A stretch of 64,000 nucleotides of DNA from an uncultured Vampirovibrio sp. (GCA_910578465.1 CAJTPW010000002.1:310001-374000), one strand, 5' to 3'. Shown: positions 9,327 through 17,968, numbered from the stretch's first letter. Program-made: numbers and translations. The notes: a model not told the origin generated them from the sequence alone.

Positions 9327-9586
9327 AGCGTTATCACCTTTCCTGTATTTTTCATAACCCATTCATTAAAATCATTTGCAACTACATATTTTTTGCCTCC
9401 GATTTGTATAACAGGAAATCCTTCCAGTTTACACAATTTGTAGACAGTGTTTATGCCAATGTCAAAAGTTTTTGAAAATTCTTTAACTGTAAATAAATTG
9501 GCATAAATCCTGCCTTTGCAGTTTTGGCGGATATCTTCCATTGTATCCAGCATTCTGAGCCTGTTGGGCGGTAATCTGTCATTCAT
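9323..9586 (-). CDS. Excisionase-type helix-turn-helix protein
   Basis: An 87-residue protein with one MerR/excisionase-like winged HTH: LFTVKEFSKTFDIGINTVYKLCKLEGFPVIQIGGKKYV is the usual order of recognition helix followed by the wing. Such proteins act as recombination directionality factors or regulators of integrative elements. AAAGGACAAAAT precedes the ATG. It heads the operon that leads into the 131-residue protein and rep, and the hairpin-rich region 9601-9876 lies directly upstream, a natural place for its binding sites. Confidence 0.82.
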   Translation of the reverse strand: MNDRLPPNRLRMLDTMEDIRQNCKGRIYANLFTVKEFSKTFDIGINTVYKLCKLEGFPVIQIGGKKYVVANDFNEWVMKNTGKVITL

Positions 9587-9600
9587 ATTTTGTCCTTTCT

Positions 9601-9876
9601 ATTTGCGCTCCGTAATTTACTATCACTAAAAACGCCGACAGAAAGACACAAGTATTCTTCTGAATATTTAACCAAATATCAGTGAGCGCAAATTTCCATT
9701 ACTTAAAATCTTTCTGTGGTGAAGGCTTCTGTTTGATAACCGAGCATGAAGCCAAAAACTGCTGGGGAGTATTTAAGTAAGGGAAATACTCAAAATCTGT
9801 TATTTGGTTGTCAAAGTTCAATTTGTGTTCACAGTTTAACAAGCGTTGAAAAAAATCTCAACGGGCTTTATACCCG
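9601..9876. other. Hairpin-dense non-coding region, candidate origin or structured RNA
   Basis: No gene lies between 9587 and 10072. The segment holds many exact inverted repeats: ATTTGCGCTC 9601-9610 with 9684-9693; ACAGAAAGA 9638-9646 with 9709-9717; AACCAAATA 9670-9678 with 9801-9809; TTTGATAACC 9732-9741 with 9806-9815 (one G-U pair, favouring a plus-strand RNA); GGCTTC 9724-9729 with 9748-9753; GAGTATTT 9767-9774 with 9784-9791; CGTTGA 9844-9849 with 9858-9863. Several arms interleave, so the fold is pseudoknotted or switches. Position upstream of an HUH rep operon suggests a double-strand origin; a regulatory RNA is the alternative. The rest, 9877-10072, shows nothing clear. Confidence 0.5.
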
Positions 9877-10072
9877 AAGGTATTGTGAAAATAAATCTAC
9901 AAATTAACAGGGATAATATGTTCGATGTAAATAAAAGTTTTACATAACTTCACATTTTGCATACAATTTCTGCATGTAACCGTACAAGAGAGTGCTTAAT
10001 TCTCTATGCAAAATTTAGATTTTAATGTGTCTAAAATAAAATCATATCAAAGTATTCGATGTTATCAGGGTT

Positions 10073-10825
10073 TTATTTTGTTTTTATTCCACTAAAGGCT
10101 GTATATTCTGCAAGAATAGATTTGTCTTTAAAATTTCTTATTTTTGTTGAATATAAATATTCGCTAGCTTCATATTGTTCGTTTGTTTTTAGTTGCACAT
10201 ATAAAACCGCAAGTTTAAAAGTAGCTTCTTTAACATCATAATTAAAGTCATACCAAATATCAGGGCTAATGTAAAAATCATATATTCTTGCATTTAGTGA
10301 TTTATTTTCTAAAAAATCAATTTTATAAAATGTTCTTTTTATAACAGATTCAATTTCTTTAAGCTTTTCTTGTCTTTCTTTTATTTTAGCTTTATATTTT
10401 CTTTCTTCTTCTTTTTGATATTTTTCTTCTGCTTCAATTTTTCTTTTATTGTTTTCTGCTTTTATATTTTCTAAGACAGTATTTATATGTACAATCTTTT
10501 TATTTAATACTTCATCATCAGGTTTTGTAAGTTCAGCTTTCTTATAAAAATTCAAAGCTGTTGCATATTCTTTTGACGTATATTTTTCATCTCCAAGTTT
10601 CAAATAGTAATGATAGCTGACATTTTTGGCTAATGTTTCACTATTTTTATAATTTCCCAATTCTTCAAGCTTGCCCATTGCAACTGTCCAGTTTTCTTCC
10701 TCGGCTGCTTTTTGCGCCCCTAAATATAAGTTTTCCTTATAATGCCGAGCTAAGATAATAGTTCCAGAGGTTGTTGCAATAAGTATTATAACTATTGCTA
10801 TTAATATGTTTTTTTCTTTACTCAT
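10073..10825 (-). CDS. Membrane-anchored TPR protein, unknown function
   Basis: A 250-residue protein with one N-terminal transmembrane helix (residues about 7-27, ILIAIVIILIATTSGTIIL), a region of two or three TPR-like repeats (GAQKAAEEENWTVAMGKLEEL and GDEKYTSKEYATALNFYKKAEL), then a highly charged coiled coil (about 115-165, KAENNKRKIEAEEKYQKEEERK) and a globular C-terminus. GAGGCAG precedes the ATG. It is cargo of the element without a recognised family. Membrane tether plus TPR suggests a protein-binding role, which is inference. Confidence 0.75.
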   Translation of the reverse strand: MSKEKNILIAIVIILIATTSGTIILARHYKENLYLGAQKAAEEENWTVAMGKLEELGNYKNSETLAKNVSYHYYLKLGDEKYTSKEYATALNFYKKAELTKPDDEVLNKKIVHINTVLENIKAENNKRKIEAEEKYQKEEERKYKAKIKERQEKLKEIESVIKRTFYKIDFLENKSLNARIYDFYISPDIWYDFNYDVKEATFKLAVLYVQLKTNEQYEASEYLYSTKIRNFKDKSILAEYTAFSGIKTK

Positions 10826-10920
10826 ATATTCTGCCTCTTAAATATTTACAATTTCTTTAGAAAGCAGCTTAACGGAGCAAAATCAAATATAATAAGCTAA
10901 TTAACTAATATATAAATTAT

Positions 10921-10986
10921 AATACCTATATTTTATCTTGTAAATAAAATATAAAATCATTTAATTTAAAATACCTAAATTTTATC
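10921..10986 (+). repeat. Pair of 17-bp direct repeats upstream of the MerR-type gene
   Basis: Bases 10921-10937 and 10970-10986 share AATACCTA, one variable base, then ATTTTATC (16 of 17 identical), with a 49-bp period. They lie between the divergent TPR gene and the MerR-type regulator and are probable binding sites for a regulator of one or both promoters. Confidence 0.5.
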
Positions 10987-10987
10987 G

Positions 10988-11026
10988 TATCCTACCCCGA
11001 ATTATAATTGAAAGCGAGGTAGGATA
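10988..11026 (+). promoter_or_regulatory. Promoter with flanking palindrome covering the -10 and the ribosome-binding site
   Basis: TATCCTACC (10988-10996) and GGTAGGATA (11018-11026) form a perfect 9-bp inverted repeat. The loop contains TATAAT at 11003-11008, and the right arm includes the Shine-Dalgarno sequence GAGGTAGG and the A of the ATG. The arrangement suits an autoregulatory operator or an RNA hairpin that hides the start of the MerR-type gene. Confidence 0.55.
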
Positions 11027-11391
11027 TGCAACAATTACAGCCAAACGAGCCATTTTATCAAATAAGCCAAGCTGCTAAACTTTTAGGTATTACAAGCGAC
11101 AGACTGAGAACTTATGAAGAAGAAGGTTTAATTAAACCATATAGAACAAAACATTCTAAAGACGGCAAAAGACTATTCAGTCCTAATGATATTGAATGGC
11201 TTACTATGATAAGAGATTTAATAAAGTTAGGTGTTTCAATTCCGACAATTAGAATACTTTTAATTGCAAAGTTCCCCGCAAATTCAACTATATTGAAAGA
11301 AAAAGATTTAGAGATTATAGAATTGCTGAAAAAATTAAAATCTCATATTGTATATAGCAGTTTGTTTAAACATGGTTGCAAACCACAATAA
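11026..11391 (+). CDS. MerR-family transcriptional regulator
   Basis: A 121-residue protein beginning with a MerR winged helix-turn-helix: FYQISQAAKLLGITSDRLRTYEEEGLIKPYRT (about residues 10-42), then RLFSPNDIEWLTMIRDLIKLGVSIPTI, the typical second helix pair with the RxYxxxGLI signature. There is no obvious metal or ligand domain; the C-terminal helix would dimerise. GAGGTAGG precedes the ATG. It faces the TPR gene across a 200-bp divergent promoter region that has direct repeats and a palindrome, so self-regulation is likely. Confidence 0.88.
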   Translation: MQQLQPNEPFYQISQAAKLLGITSDRLRTYEEEGLIKPYRTKHSKDGKRLFSPNDIEWLTMIRDLIKLGVSIPTIRILLIAKFPANSTILKEKDLEIIELLKKLKSHIVYSSLFKHGCKPQ

Positions 11392-11414
11392 TATGCTTTA
11401 TACTATAAATGTAT

Positions 11415-11458
11415 AGCCTTGGATGATGTACCATTTTTCGGAGTTACCAAGGCTTTTG
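11415..11458. terminator. Bidirectional terminator between merR-type and abi genes
   Basis: AGCCTTGG (11415-11422) pairs with CCAAGGCT (11447-11454), followed by TTTT on the plus strand. The right arm overlaps the end of the abi gene. The loop is long (24 nt). Confidence 0.6.
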
Positions 11459-12130
11459 CTTTGTTAATTCTTTAAACCTCAAAGAAGTTTCAAATAATTT
11501 TACATATTCTTTTGACAATGAACATAAAACCTTATAAGTAGCATTGTAGCAGTTTTCTATGCCATTTTTATTATTGATTATAATTTCATGATGAAAAATT
11601 CTGTTTCTTAATATCAAAATTTCTTTTAACAGGGGAAAAATTGTTTTTGTTTTGTCTAAAACGGGACTGACAAAAAATTCATCAAAATCAGGAAAAACAC
11701 TGTTAAAAAATCCTTCTTTATCCCACAAGCTGTTTTTATAGGATTTTTTACAAAGATTAATCCAAAAACCAAGTGTTAATTCTGCAATTATTGAACCAGC
11801 TTTAGGGGATTTTTTGTATCTTGTTTCTAATTTATTATAAGTGGTAATCAGAATATTTCTTTCATTATCGGAAAGAATGCTTTTTGTGTTTATTTCATTC
11901 AAGAGCCAGCTATCCCCTTTTAGATTACATATTGCATTATATATACGGTTTCTTAACGCAATTTCAAAAGCTGAAAGGAGCGGGTAAAAACTTTCTGAAA
12001 CTTGAACATTATAGATATACCTTTTTAAGATTATTTCAATATTTTCACTATTATTGAATTTATAAGAAGATAATCTGTCTAAGCTAATATTTTCTGTGAT
12101 TTTTGAAAATTCTTTATCTAAAAAATTCAT
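11444..12130 (-). CDS. Abi-family (AbiD/F-like) abortive infection protein with HEPN motif
   Basis: A 228-residue all-helical protein of the Abi_2 type: the YPLLSAFEIALRNRIYNAI block near residues 49-67, ELTLGFWINLCKKSY near 117-131, and the RNRIFHHE stretch at 175-182. The last fits the HEPN RNase motif Rx4-6H (R175-N176 with H180). Abi proteins of this class are thought to cleave RNA and halt growth on phage infection. It is encoded near the right end of the element, opposite to Hachiman, giving the element a second, independent defence module. It has no ribosome-binding site; a TATAAT lies six bases before the ATG. Confidence 0.82.
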   Translation of the reverse strand: MNFLDKEFSKITENISLDRLSSYKFNNSENIEIILKRYIYNVQVSESFYPLLSAFEIALRNRIYNAICNLKGDSWLLNEINTKSILSDNERNILITTYNKLETRYKKSPKAGSIIAELTLGFWINLCKKSYKNSLWDKEGFFNSVFPDFDEFFVSPVLDKTKTIFPLLKEILILRNRIFHHEIIINNKNGIENCYNATYKVLCSLSKEYVKLFETSLRFKELTKQKPW

Positions 12131-12136
12131 GTGTTA

Positions 12137-12142
12137 ATTATA
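12137..12142 (-). promoter_or_regulatory. -10 element of the abi gene, leaderless spacing
   Basis: On the minus strand TATAAT is followed by six bases and then the ATG at 12130, predicting a transcript that begins at the start codon. Confidence 0.55.
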
Positions 12143-12425
12143 GCATTAAAATATACGGAGGTAATTTTATACCCCGCCGCTCTAAAACATTTCATCATTC
12201 GCCCAAGAATGGTTTCATTTTAAAAAATTTTGGCAGGGTTTTTGCACCTGAGAAAAATTCTACAACCTAAATCTTGCGTCTGGTAACATGAAACTATTTT
12301 TAAATTGTGAGAGGGGCTATCCCGGTGTATTTTTTAAAATTGTTACATTACTTATTCAATCAGAGCAAAGGCTTCAGTTCATTTTATTCTATTGTGCTGT
12401 AAAATGTGTTGTTTTTCATAAAAAA
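12143..12425. other. Right-end non-coding segment of the element
   Basis: No convincing gene. It holds the right copy of the 20-bp terminal repeat (12394-12413). The remainder shows no clear structure. Confidence 0.55.
12394..12413 (+). repeat. Right copy of the 20-bp terminal direct repeat
   Basis: Matches 2911-2930 at 18 of 20 positions in the same orientation, 48 bp inside attR. Proposed integrase arm-type site by position. Confidence 0.5.
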
Positions 12426-12454
12426 TTGGCTTTTAGGGTTTGCCTAAAAGCCAA
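12426..12454 (-). terminator. Terminator of tRNA-fMet
   Basis: A perfect 12-bp stem (TTGGCTTTTAGG with CCTAAAAGCCAA) and a 5-nt loop; on the minus strand it is followed by a U-run (AAAAA at 12421-12425). It lies 10 bp downstream of the tRNA CCA end and was apparently brought in by the element. Confidence 0.8.
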
Positions 12455-12461
12455 TAATATC

Positions 12462-12541
<80 letters not shown>

Positions 12542-12812
12542 ATATTTACTTGTATACCCCATTATTAAACGCTGAAAATAAAATTTCAACCCTTTTTCAT
12601 TTTCCGCATAAACATTATTTAAGGTAAAATAACTTTTTATTCCAATCAGACAGAAATATTGCAAGTTTTCATACAGAAATTGTAAACATTTTGCAATATT
12701 TTGCAGCAAAATAACAATTATTATATTTATGACATTTTAAGCAACAATTAGAAAACAATTTCACGTTTTTAAAAATTTACAATCATAAAAATCAAAAAAC
12801 AAGGAGCATATA

Positions 12813-13647
12813 ATGAGAATTGGACTTCAGCCTGCAATTTATCGGGACGCAAAAAATATTCAACCCCAAAAATATAATTTTTCAAAAATCAAAGAATTAA
12901 AAAAAATCAGACACATTTGATGCCCAACCCGCTTTTACAGGAAATGCTTCCGTAAAAAGCAAACTCATCCCGCTTATAGCAGCAGCAGGTGCCTCTTTGT
13001 TAATACTGACAGGTTGCGGACAGCAAAAGCCAAGTATGAGCACAATGGGCGGCACAGGGTACAAGCCCGATCCACCTTCTTGCAGAACCGAAGAACAGGC
13101 TCCAACATCCGGCGACGGCAGGGCAGATAAACTCTCACCTGAAAACGCTCCCGGAGCGACGGTATCGGACTCAAATAACATCCCCTCTGAAAACCGACAA
13201 ACAGAAGCTCGCGTTATAATAACGCCTTCCGGAAGCAGAGATTCCGTCAAAACTCCGCAAACGGACACTCCTGCCCAGAGCGGCGAAGATGAAGGCGATA
13301 TACGCCTGCAAGAGCTTGAAGTACGATATCATGAGCTTAAATCCTTAGAAAGCAGGCTCGGTCAAATTAATAACGACCTGACTGTCGCTCAAAGTGAACT
13401 CAAAATAAAGCAGGCACAGCTTGAAAAAGCTGAAGAAAAAATTTTATCATATGACAGAAAAGACCCGAACGACAAACCGCCGGGATTTGAAGCCGATTAC
13501 AACGTATATGCAGATATTTCCCTGGATGTCAAAAGACTTGAAGTATTGATATTAAGTCTTGAAGCCGAAAAGGCAAGCGCGGAAGAAAAGCAGGATGAGC
13601 TTGTTGCAGCCGTTTCAGAGCTTGGAGGACACCCGCATTTAGATTAA
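12813..13647 (+). CDS. Lipoprotein with coiled-coil domain; frame broken in an A8 run
   Basis: AAGGAG precedes ATG 12813, which opens MRIGLQPAIYRDAKNIQ. That frame stops after about 35 residues, whereas the frame one base over continues at the run of eight A (12899-12906) as SDTFDAQPAFTGNASVKSK, then a hydrophobic segment with lipobox LTGC (Cys encoded at 13012-13014), a Ser/Pro/Thr-rich linker and a coiled coil (about 13300-13630). Joining both frames gives about 277 residues. The A8 run could be a slippery site, a phase-variable tract or a sequencing error. A lipobox preceded by some 60 residues is unusual. An internal TTG at 12997 is a weak alternative start. No family recognised. Confidence 0.6.
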
Positions 13648-13750
13648 CAAATACAATTTTGACATACCCTTACCGAAAACCTTTTAGCGAAGTTAACATA
13701 TTTTCACACATTACAAACGAAAACAGTGTTCATGCTAGAATTAACTTGTT

Positions 13751-14371
13751 ATGCTAAACAAGAAAAAAGTATATACGGCTGTATTTTTAGTAGTTCTTGG
13801 GATATGTCTTTTTGGCTTCATATGGTCATGGATAGTTACAAAAGACATACGCTCAAATTCCGTATCAGATGACATTAAATCAAGGCGAATAACGGTTGGA
13901 AACCTTATTTTAACCGAAACCAAAGATGAAAAAGTTTATTGGGAACTTTATGCTAAAAAAGGCAGCTATGACAGCAGCACAGGGCTTGTTGTTTTGGAAA
14001 ATGCAATGGGTAATTTCTATAACAAGGAAAACGAGGTTGTCTTAAGTGTGGAATCAGGCAAAGGCACCTATAAAGAGGATGAAAGAATAATTACTCTTGA
14101 GGGAGACGTGTTTATTGTTGCAAAAGAAGGTTATTCAATTAAAGCGGATAAAATTGTCTGGAAGGGCAGAGAAGAAGATATAGTATCATCAGGAAATGTT
14201 ATCGTGCGTGGGAAAGACCAATTTGAAGCCACAAGCGACAGAGCAATTTTTAACTACGATTTTACAAAATTTAAAATAGAAGGAAACTGCAAATCCTCCG
14301 TTTACGAACCCTATAAAGAAGGAGAGGGCAAAAAGTCTTCGTTTAATTTAAGCTTGGGAGCAAAAAAATAA
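13751..14371 (+). CDS. lptC: LPS export protein LptC
   Basis: A 206-residue protein with one N-terminal transmembrane helix (residues about 9-28) and a periplasmic beta-jellyroll of the LptC/OstA type, with strands in the order NLILTETKDEKVYWELYAKKG, GTYKEDERIITLEGDVFIVAKEGYSIKADKIVW and VSSGNVIVRGKDQFEATSDRA. LptC bridges the LptBFG transporter and LptA in lipopolysaccharide export. A TAGAAT lies shortly before the ATG. The stop overlaps the next start by one base (TAATG), coupling it to lptA. Confidence 0.88.
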   Translation: MLNKKKVYTAVFLVVLGICLFGFIWSWIVTKDIRSNSVSDDIKSRRITVGNLILTETKDEKVYWELYAKKGSYDSSTGLVVLENAMGNFYNKENEVVLSVESGKGTYKEDERIITLEGDVFIVAKEGYSIKADKIVWKGREEDIVSSGNVIVRGKDQFEATSDRAIFNYDFTKFKIEGNCKSSVYEPYKEGEGKKSSFNLSLGAKK

Positions 14372-15351
14372 TGAATTTAAAGAAAAATTTAACCGCATTT
14401 TTTATAATAATGTCTTTAACAACCGTAGCGGCAGGTGCTGCAGGGGTAGTTATCGAGGCTGCAAACCAGCAGATAAATGTGGATAAAAATAAGGGTTTCT
14501 TTTCAGGGGATGTAAAAGTAACTGTGGGCGATGTTGTCGTTAAAAGCCCGAGAGCAGAGCTTGATTTAGAACCAAAATCGAAAAAGCCTTCTCTTGCAGT
14601 CTTTTTCGATAACCCTTATGCTTTTCAAAACAAAGACAACAAAAAACACGAAATCAAGGCAAATATCATAAAGGTTTCTTTAATAAATAAAACTCTCCGT
14701 GCGGAGGGAAACACTCAATCCATTATGATGAAAGACCGCCAGCCTTTAATTACAATAAATTCAGATTCTCAAGAATATAACACAACAACAAAAGTTATGA
14801 GAGCAGACGGCTCGGTTATAGTTCACTATCAGGATGTTGAAACATTCTCGGATTCCGCAAGTGCAATTATTGACAAAGGCGGAGAAATTCAAAACCTGAA
14901 ACTTTCGGGAAACGTTGTTATGAAAGAAAAATCCAACGTTTTAAAAGGAAATAAATTTGAATATGTACCGCAAAGACAGGAATATCAAATGTCAGGCAAC
15001 ACAAGCACCGACGTTACTTTTGATGACGGCTCAAGGCTTTATGTTCAGGCAAGATATCAGCAATACAATAAAAATGCAAACAACATAATTGCAGGCGGAA
15101 ATGTGAATATTAAATATAAAGACTACACTGCTGCAGGCCCAAAGGCTCAGGTTTTTATAGACCCTGCAACCCAGAAACCAAACAAGGTTGTTTTTACGGG
15201 AAGGTCTAAGATTACCCAAAGCGCAAGTACGGTGGAAGCGGATATCATCACAATGACGATGAACCCGAAAGAATTTAAGGCTTCAGGAAATGTTAAAACA
15301 AGCATATCAGGAGGCTCTGACGGTAATAATGATATGGAGATAATGCCCTAG
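14371..15351 (+). CDS. lptA: LPS transport periplasmic protein LptA/OstA-like
   Basis: A 326-residue protein with a signal peptide (cleavage near TVAAGA) and repeated beta-jellyroll strands of the OstA_N type (QQINVDKNKGFFSGDVKVTVGDVVVKSPRAELD; NVIAGGNVNIKYKDYTAAGPKAQVF). LptA forms the periplasmic bridge for LPS. It is longer than the E. coli protein (185 residues), consistent with two OstA units. It lies between lptC and lpxI with one-base spacing on each side. Confidence 0.87.
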   Translation: MNLKKNLTAFFIIMSLTTVAAGAAGVVIEAANQQINVDKNKGFFSGDVKVTVGDVVVKSPRAELDLEPKSKKPSLAVFFDNPYAFQNKDNKKHEIKANIIKVSLINKTLRAEGNTQSIMMKDRQPLITINSDSQEYNTTTKVMRADGSVIVHYQDVETFSDSASAIIDKGGEIQNLKLSGNVVMKEKSNVLKGNKFEYVPQRQEYQMSGNTSTDVTFDDGSRLYVQARYQQYNKNANNIIAGGNVNIKYKDYTAAGPKAQVFIDPATQKPNKVVFTGRSKITQSASTVEADIITMTMNPKEFKASGNVKTSISGGSDGNNDMEIMP

Positions 15352-16170
15352 ATGAGTATTACACTTGAAAATAAACAGTGCCTTATGGCAGGAGACGGAA
15401 TGCTGCCCGTTAAAATGGCACAGGCTGCAAAAGAGAATGGTTTTGAAGTGATTGCAATTTCACTTTCAAGCGATAATTACAAAGACCTTACAAAATACTG
15501 TTCAAAGGTTTTGTCATTTGGTTTTGGTCAGGCAGACAGCATAAAACAGGCGTTGATTGATGAAAACATAAAACAGCTTACATTTTTGGGAAAAGTTTCA
15601 AAGACAATGCTTTTAAAAAGACCGAAGCTTGAACCTATGGCTATTGAATTTTTAAAAGAGGCACCAAAGCTGAATGATGACGCTATTATGCTAAAAATTG
15701 TTTCTCTTATGGAAGAAATCGGGATTACAATTTTGGATCAGACAATTTTTATAAAAAGCCTTATGGTGCAAAAAGGCGTTATGACAAAAACACAACCGAC
15801 GGAAAATCAAATGCAGGATGTTGAATACGGCTACAAAATTGCAAAAGAGATGGGAAATCTTGATATAGGGCAATCCGTTGTTATGAAAAATAAGATGATA
15901 ATGGCAGTTGAAGCAATTGAAGGCACGGATAAATGTATCAAAAGAGGTGCAAAATTGGCGCGCCACGGCGGAGCTGTTGTTGTAAAGGTTGCAAAACCAA
16001 AACAGGATAAGCGTTTTGACATTCCGACAGTTGGTCTTAAAACGCTTCGCGTGATGAAGTATTACGGGGCTTCGGTTTTGGCGCTTGAAGCGGGCGAAAC
16101 CATAATCGTAAATCAGGAAGCAATGGTAAAATATGCAGACAAAAACAATATGGTAATACTTGCGGTTTAA
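15352..16170 (+). CDS. lpxI: UDP-2,3-diacylglucosamine pyrophosphatase LpxI
   Basis: A 272-residue protein of the LpxI (DUF1009) family: the N-terminal AGDGMLPVKMAQAAKENGFEV segment and the C-terminal catalytic domain with ACID-type blocks QSVVMKNKMIMAVEAIEGTDKCI, AKLARHGGAVVVKVAKPKQDKRFDIPTVGLKT and EAGETIIVN. It hydrolyses UDP-2,3-diacylglucosamine to lipid X in lipid A synthesis, replacing LpxH. It starts directly after the lptA stop and precedes lpxB, the next enzyme of the pathway. Confidence 0.93.
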   Translation: MSITLENKQCLMAGDGMLPVKMAQAAKENGFEVIAISLSSDNYKDLTKYCSKVLSFGFGQADSIKQALIDENIKQLTFLGKVSKTMLLKRPKLEPMAIEFLKEAPKLNDDAIMLKIVSLMEEIGITILDQTIFIKSLMVQKGVMTKTQPTENQMQDVEYGYKIAKEMGNLDIGQSVVMKNKMIMAVEAIEGTDKCIKRGAKLARHGGAVVVKVAKPKQDKRFDIPTVGLKTLRVMKYYGASVLALEAGETIIVNQEAMVKYADKNNMVILAV

Positions 16171-16243
16171 TAGGCAGCTTTCAAGACGCAGTATATTTTC
16201 CACAGCAAGATTCGGGGATTTTAAACAAGGAGTTTTTCAGGAT

Positions 16244-17365
16244 TTGAAGAAAAAGGTTTTTATAATAACGGGAGAAGTTTCGGGAGATAAGCACGCAAGC
16301 GGCGTTGCAAGGGAACTTATGCTCTTAAATCCTGATGTTGAAATTGAGGCTGTAGGTGGAGAAAACCTTAGAAAAGCAGGAGTAAAGCTTTTTCATAACC
16401 ACGATAAAATGGGCGCCGTGGGCTTAAGCCCGTCTGTTATTTTTAACCATTTTCGCCTCGGGTTAAAGATTGTAAATTATCTGAAAAATGTTTTCAAGCC
16501 CGATATAGTTCTTCTTGTAGATTATGGAGCATTTAATTTATCAATCTCAAAACATTTAAAACGTGCAGGAATTAAAACTTTTTATTTTATCCCGCCTCAA
16601 ATTTGGGCCTCAAGAAAATGGCGCCTTAGAACCGTAAAAAAGAATGTAGATAAGGTTTTAACGATATTTCCTTTTGAAGGCGAAATGTATGATAAAGAGG
16701 GAATTGACAACGTATATGTTGGACACCCTCTGGTTAAAGAATTGCCGCCGCCTGCAGACAAAGCTGAATTTTTCAAAAGACACGGTTTTGACCCTGATAA
16801 AAAACTGATTTCGATTTTCCCCGGTTCAAGAGCGTTTGAAATTAAGTTTTTGTTTAAAATCTTTGAAAAGGCAGCTAAAATCATTGGAAAAACAAGAAAT
16901 GACGTGCAATTTGCGGTTTCCCATGCCTGCAATCTGCCTGATAACGCCTTTAAGACGGATTTAAAAACAATAAAAGGCGAAAACCACGCACTTTTATCCG
17001 CTTCAGACGCCTTAATTCTGGCTTCGGGCACGGTAGCGCTTGAAGCAGCACTTTATAAAACCCCGATGATTATTTCATACAGGGGACCCCTGTTTTTCTA
17101 TATGGTGTATCTGATTGTACGGTCAATCAAAAAAGCTTGTCTTGTAAATATTATTACGGGAAAAGACATTGTACCCGAATTTTTAATGTTTGATGCAAAG
17201 GCTGAAAAAATTGCAAATAAAATAATTGATATTTTGGATAATGAAAAAGAAAAAATGCTTCAGCTCACAGGTTTTGAAGAAACGGAGAGACTGCTTTCTA
17301 AAAAACACTGTGTAAAAGAAGCGGCAAAGATAATTAACGAGGAACTTATTAAAAAAGAAGGATAG
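16244..17365 (+). CDS. lpxB: Lipid-A-disaccharide synthase
   Basis: From TTG 16244 the protein is 373 residues, starting MKKKVFIITGEVSGDKHASG, the usual LpxB N-terminus. I prefer this to the longer frame from 16160 because AAGGAG lies 11 bases upstream and the extra 28 residues have no LpxB counterpart. Family blocks include AVGGENLRKAGVKLF, PPQIWASRKWRLRTVKKNVDKVLTIFPFE, FPGSRAFEIKF and SGTVALEAALYKTPMIISY. It joins UDP-diacylglucosamine and lipid X at the inner membrane. Confidence 0.95.
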   Translation: MKKKVFIITGEVSGDKHASGVARELMLLNPDVEIEAVGGENLRKAGVKLFHNHDKMGAVGLSPSVIFNHFRLGLKIVNYLKNVFKPDIVLLVDYGAFNLSISKHLKRAGIKTFYFIPPQIWASRKWRLRTVKKNVDKVLTIFPFEGEMYDKEGIDNVYVGHPLVKELPPPADKAEFFKRHGFDPDKKLISIFPGSRAFEIKFLFKIFEKAAKIIGKTRNDVQFAVSHACNLPDNAFKTDLKTIKGENHALLSASDALILASGTVALEAALYKTPMIISYRGPLFFYMVYLIVRSIKKACLVNIITGKDIVPEFLMFDAKAEKIANKIIDILDNEKEKMLQLTGFEETERLLSKKHCVKEAAKIINEELIKKEG

Positions 17366-17369
17366 AAAA

Positions 17370-17951
17370 ATGGCAAATATCATCACACTTTCAAGGATTT
17401 TTCTTGCATTTATCGCAATGGGACTTTTATTTTTAGGCAATAAATTCGCCCCCGTATCATTGGTTTTAACCGTTTTTGTTATGTGGTTTGACGGCCTTGA
17501 CGGGTACATTGCAAGAAAATTTAACGAAACATCAAAACTTGGTGCGGTTTTAGACATTATGGGCGATAGAATTGTTGAAAATCTTTACTGGATTTGCTTT
17601 GCAGCACTTGGCTGGATAAGCGTGATTGTTCCGATTATCGTGCTCACGCGTGGCATAATTACGGACTCCTTAAGATCTTTAGCGCTTGAAAAAGGTTTTA
17701 CGCCTTTTGGTGAAAAAACTATGATGCAGGGAAAAATTGCAAAATTCATTGTTGCATCTAACTTTTCAAGGTTCACATATGCCGTATGCAAAGCTGTTGC
17801 GTTTGTTTTTCTTATTGCAGGACATATCGGTTTTCAAGCCGATCACACAATATACACAATCGGTTTAATCTGTACCTATATTGCGGTTGTGTTCTGCGTA
17901 TTAAGGGGTTTGCCTGTTATATTTGAATCTAAAAGATTTTTAAAAGATTAA
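17370..17951 (+). CDS. pgsA: CDP-alcohol phosphatidyltransferase (PgsA-like)
   Basis: A 193-residue integral membrane enzyme with the family signature D-G-x2-A-R-x8-G-x3-D-x3-D (DGLDGYIARKF to LDIMGD, residues about 43-68) and five to six hydrophobic segments. It probably makes phosphatidylglycerol phosphate from CDP-diacylglycerol; other CDP-alcohol transferases share the motif, so the substrate is inferred. It lies 4 bp after lpxB and looks co-transcribed with it. Confidence 0.85.
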   Translation: MANIITLSRIFLAFIAMGLLFLGNKFAPVSLVLTVFVMWFDGLDGYIARKFNETSKLGAVLDIMGDRIVENLYWICFAALGWISVIVPIIVLTRGIITDSLRSLALEKGFTPFGEKTMMQGKIAKFIVASNFSRFTYAVCKAVAFVFLIAGHIGFQADHTIYTIGLICTYIAVVFCVLRGLPVIFESKRFLKD

Positions 17952-17968
17952 TCTTCAAAGGCAAAACA

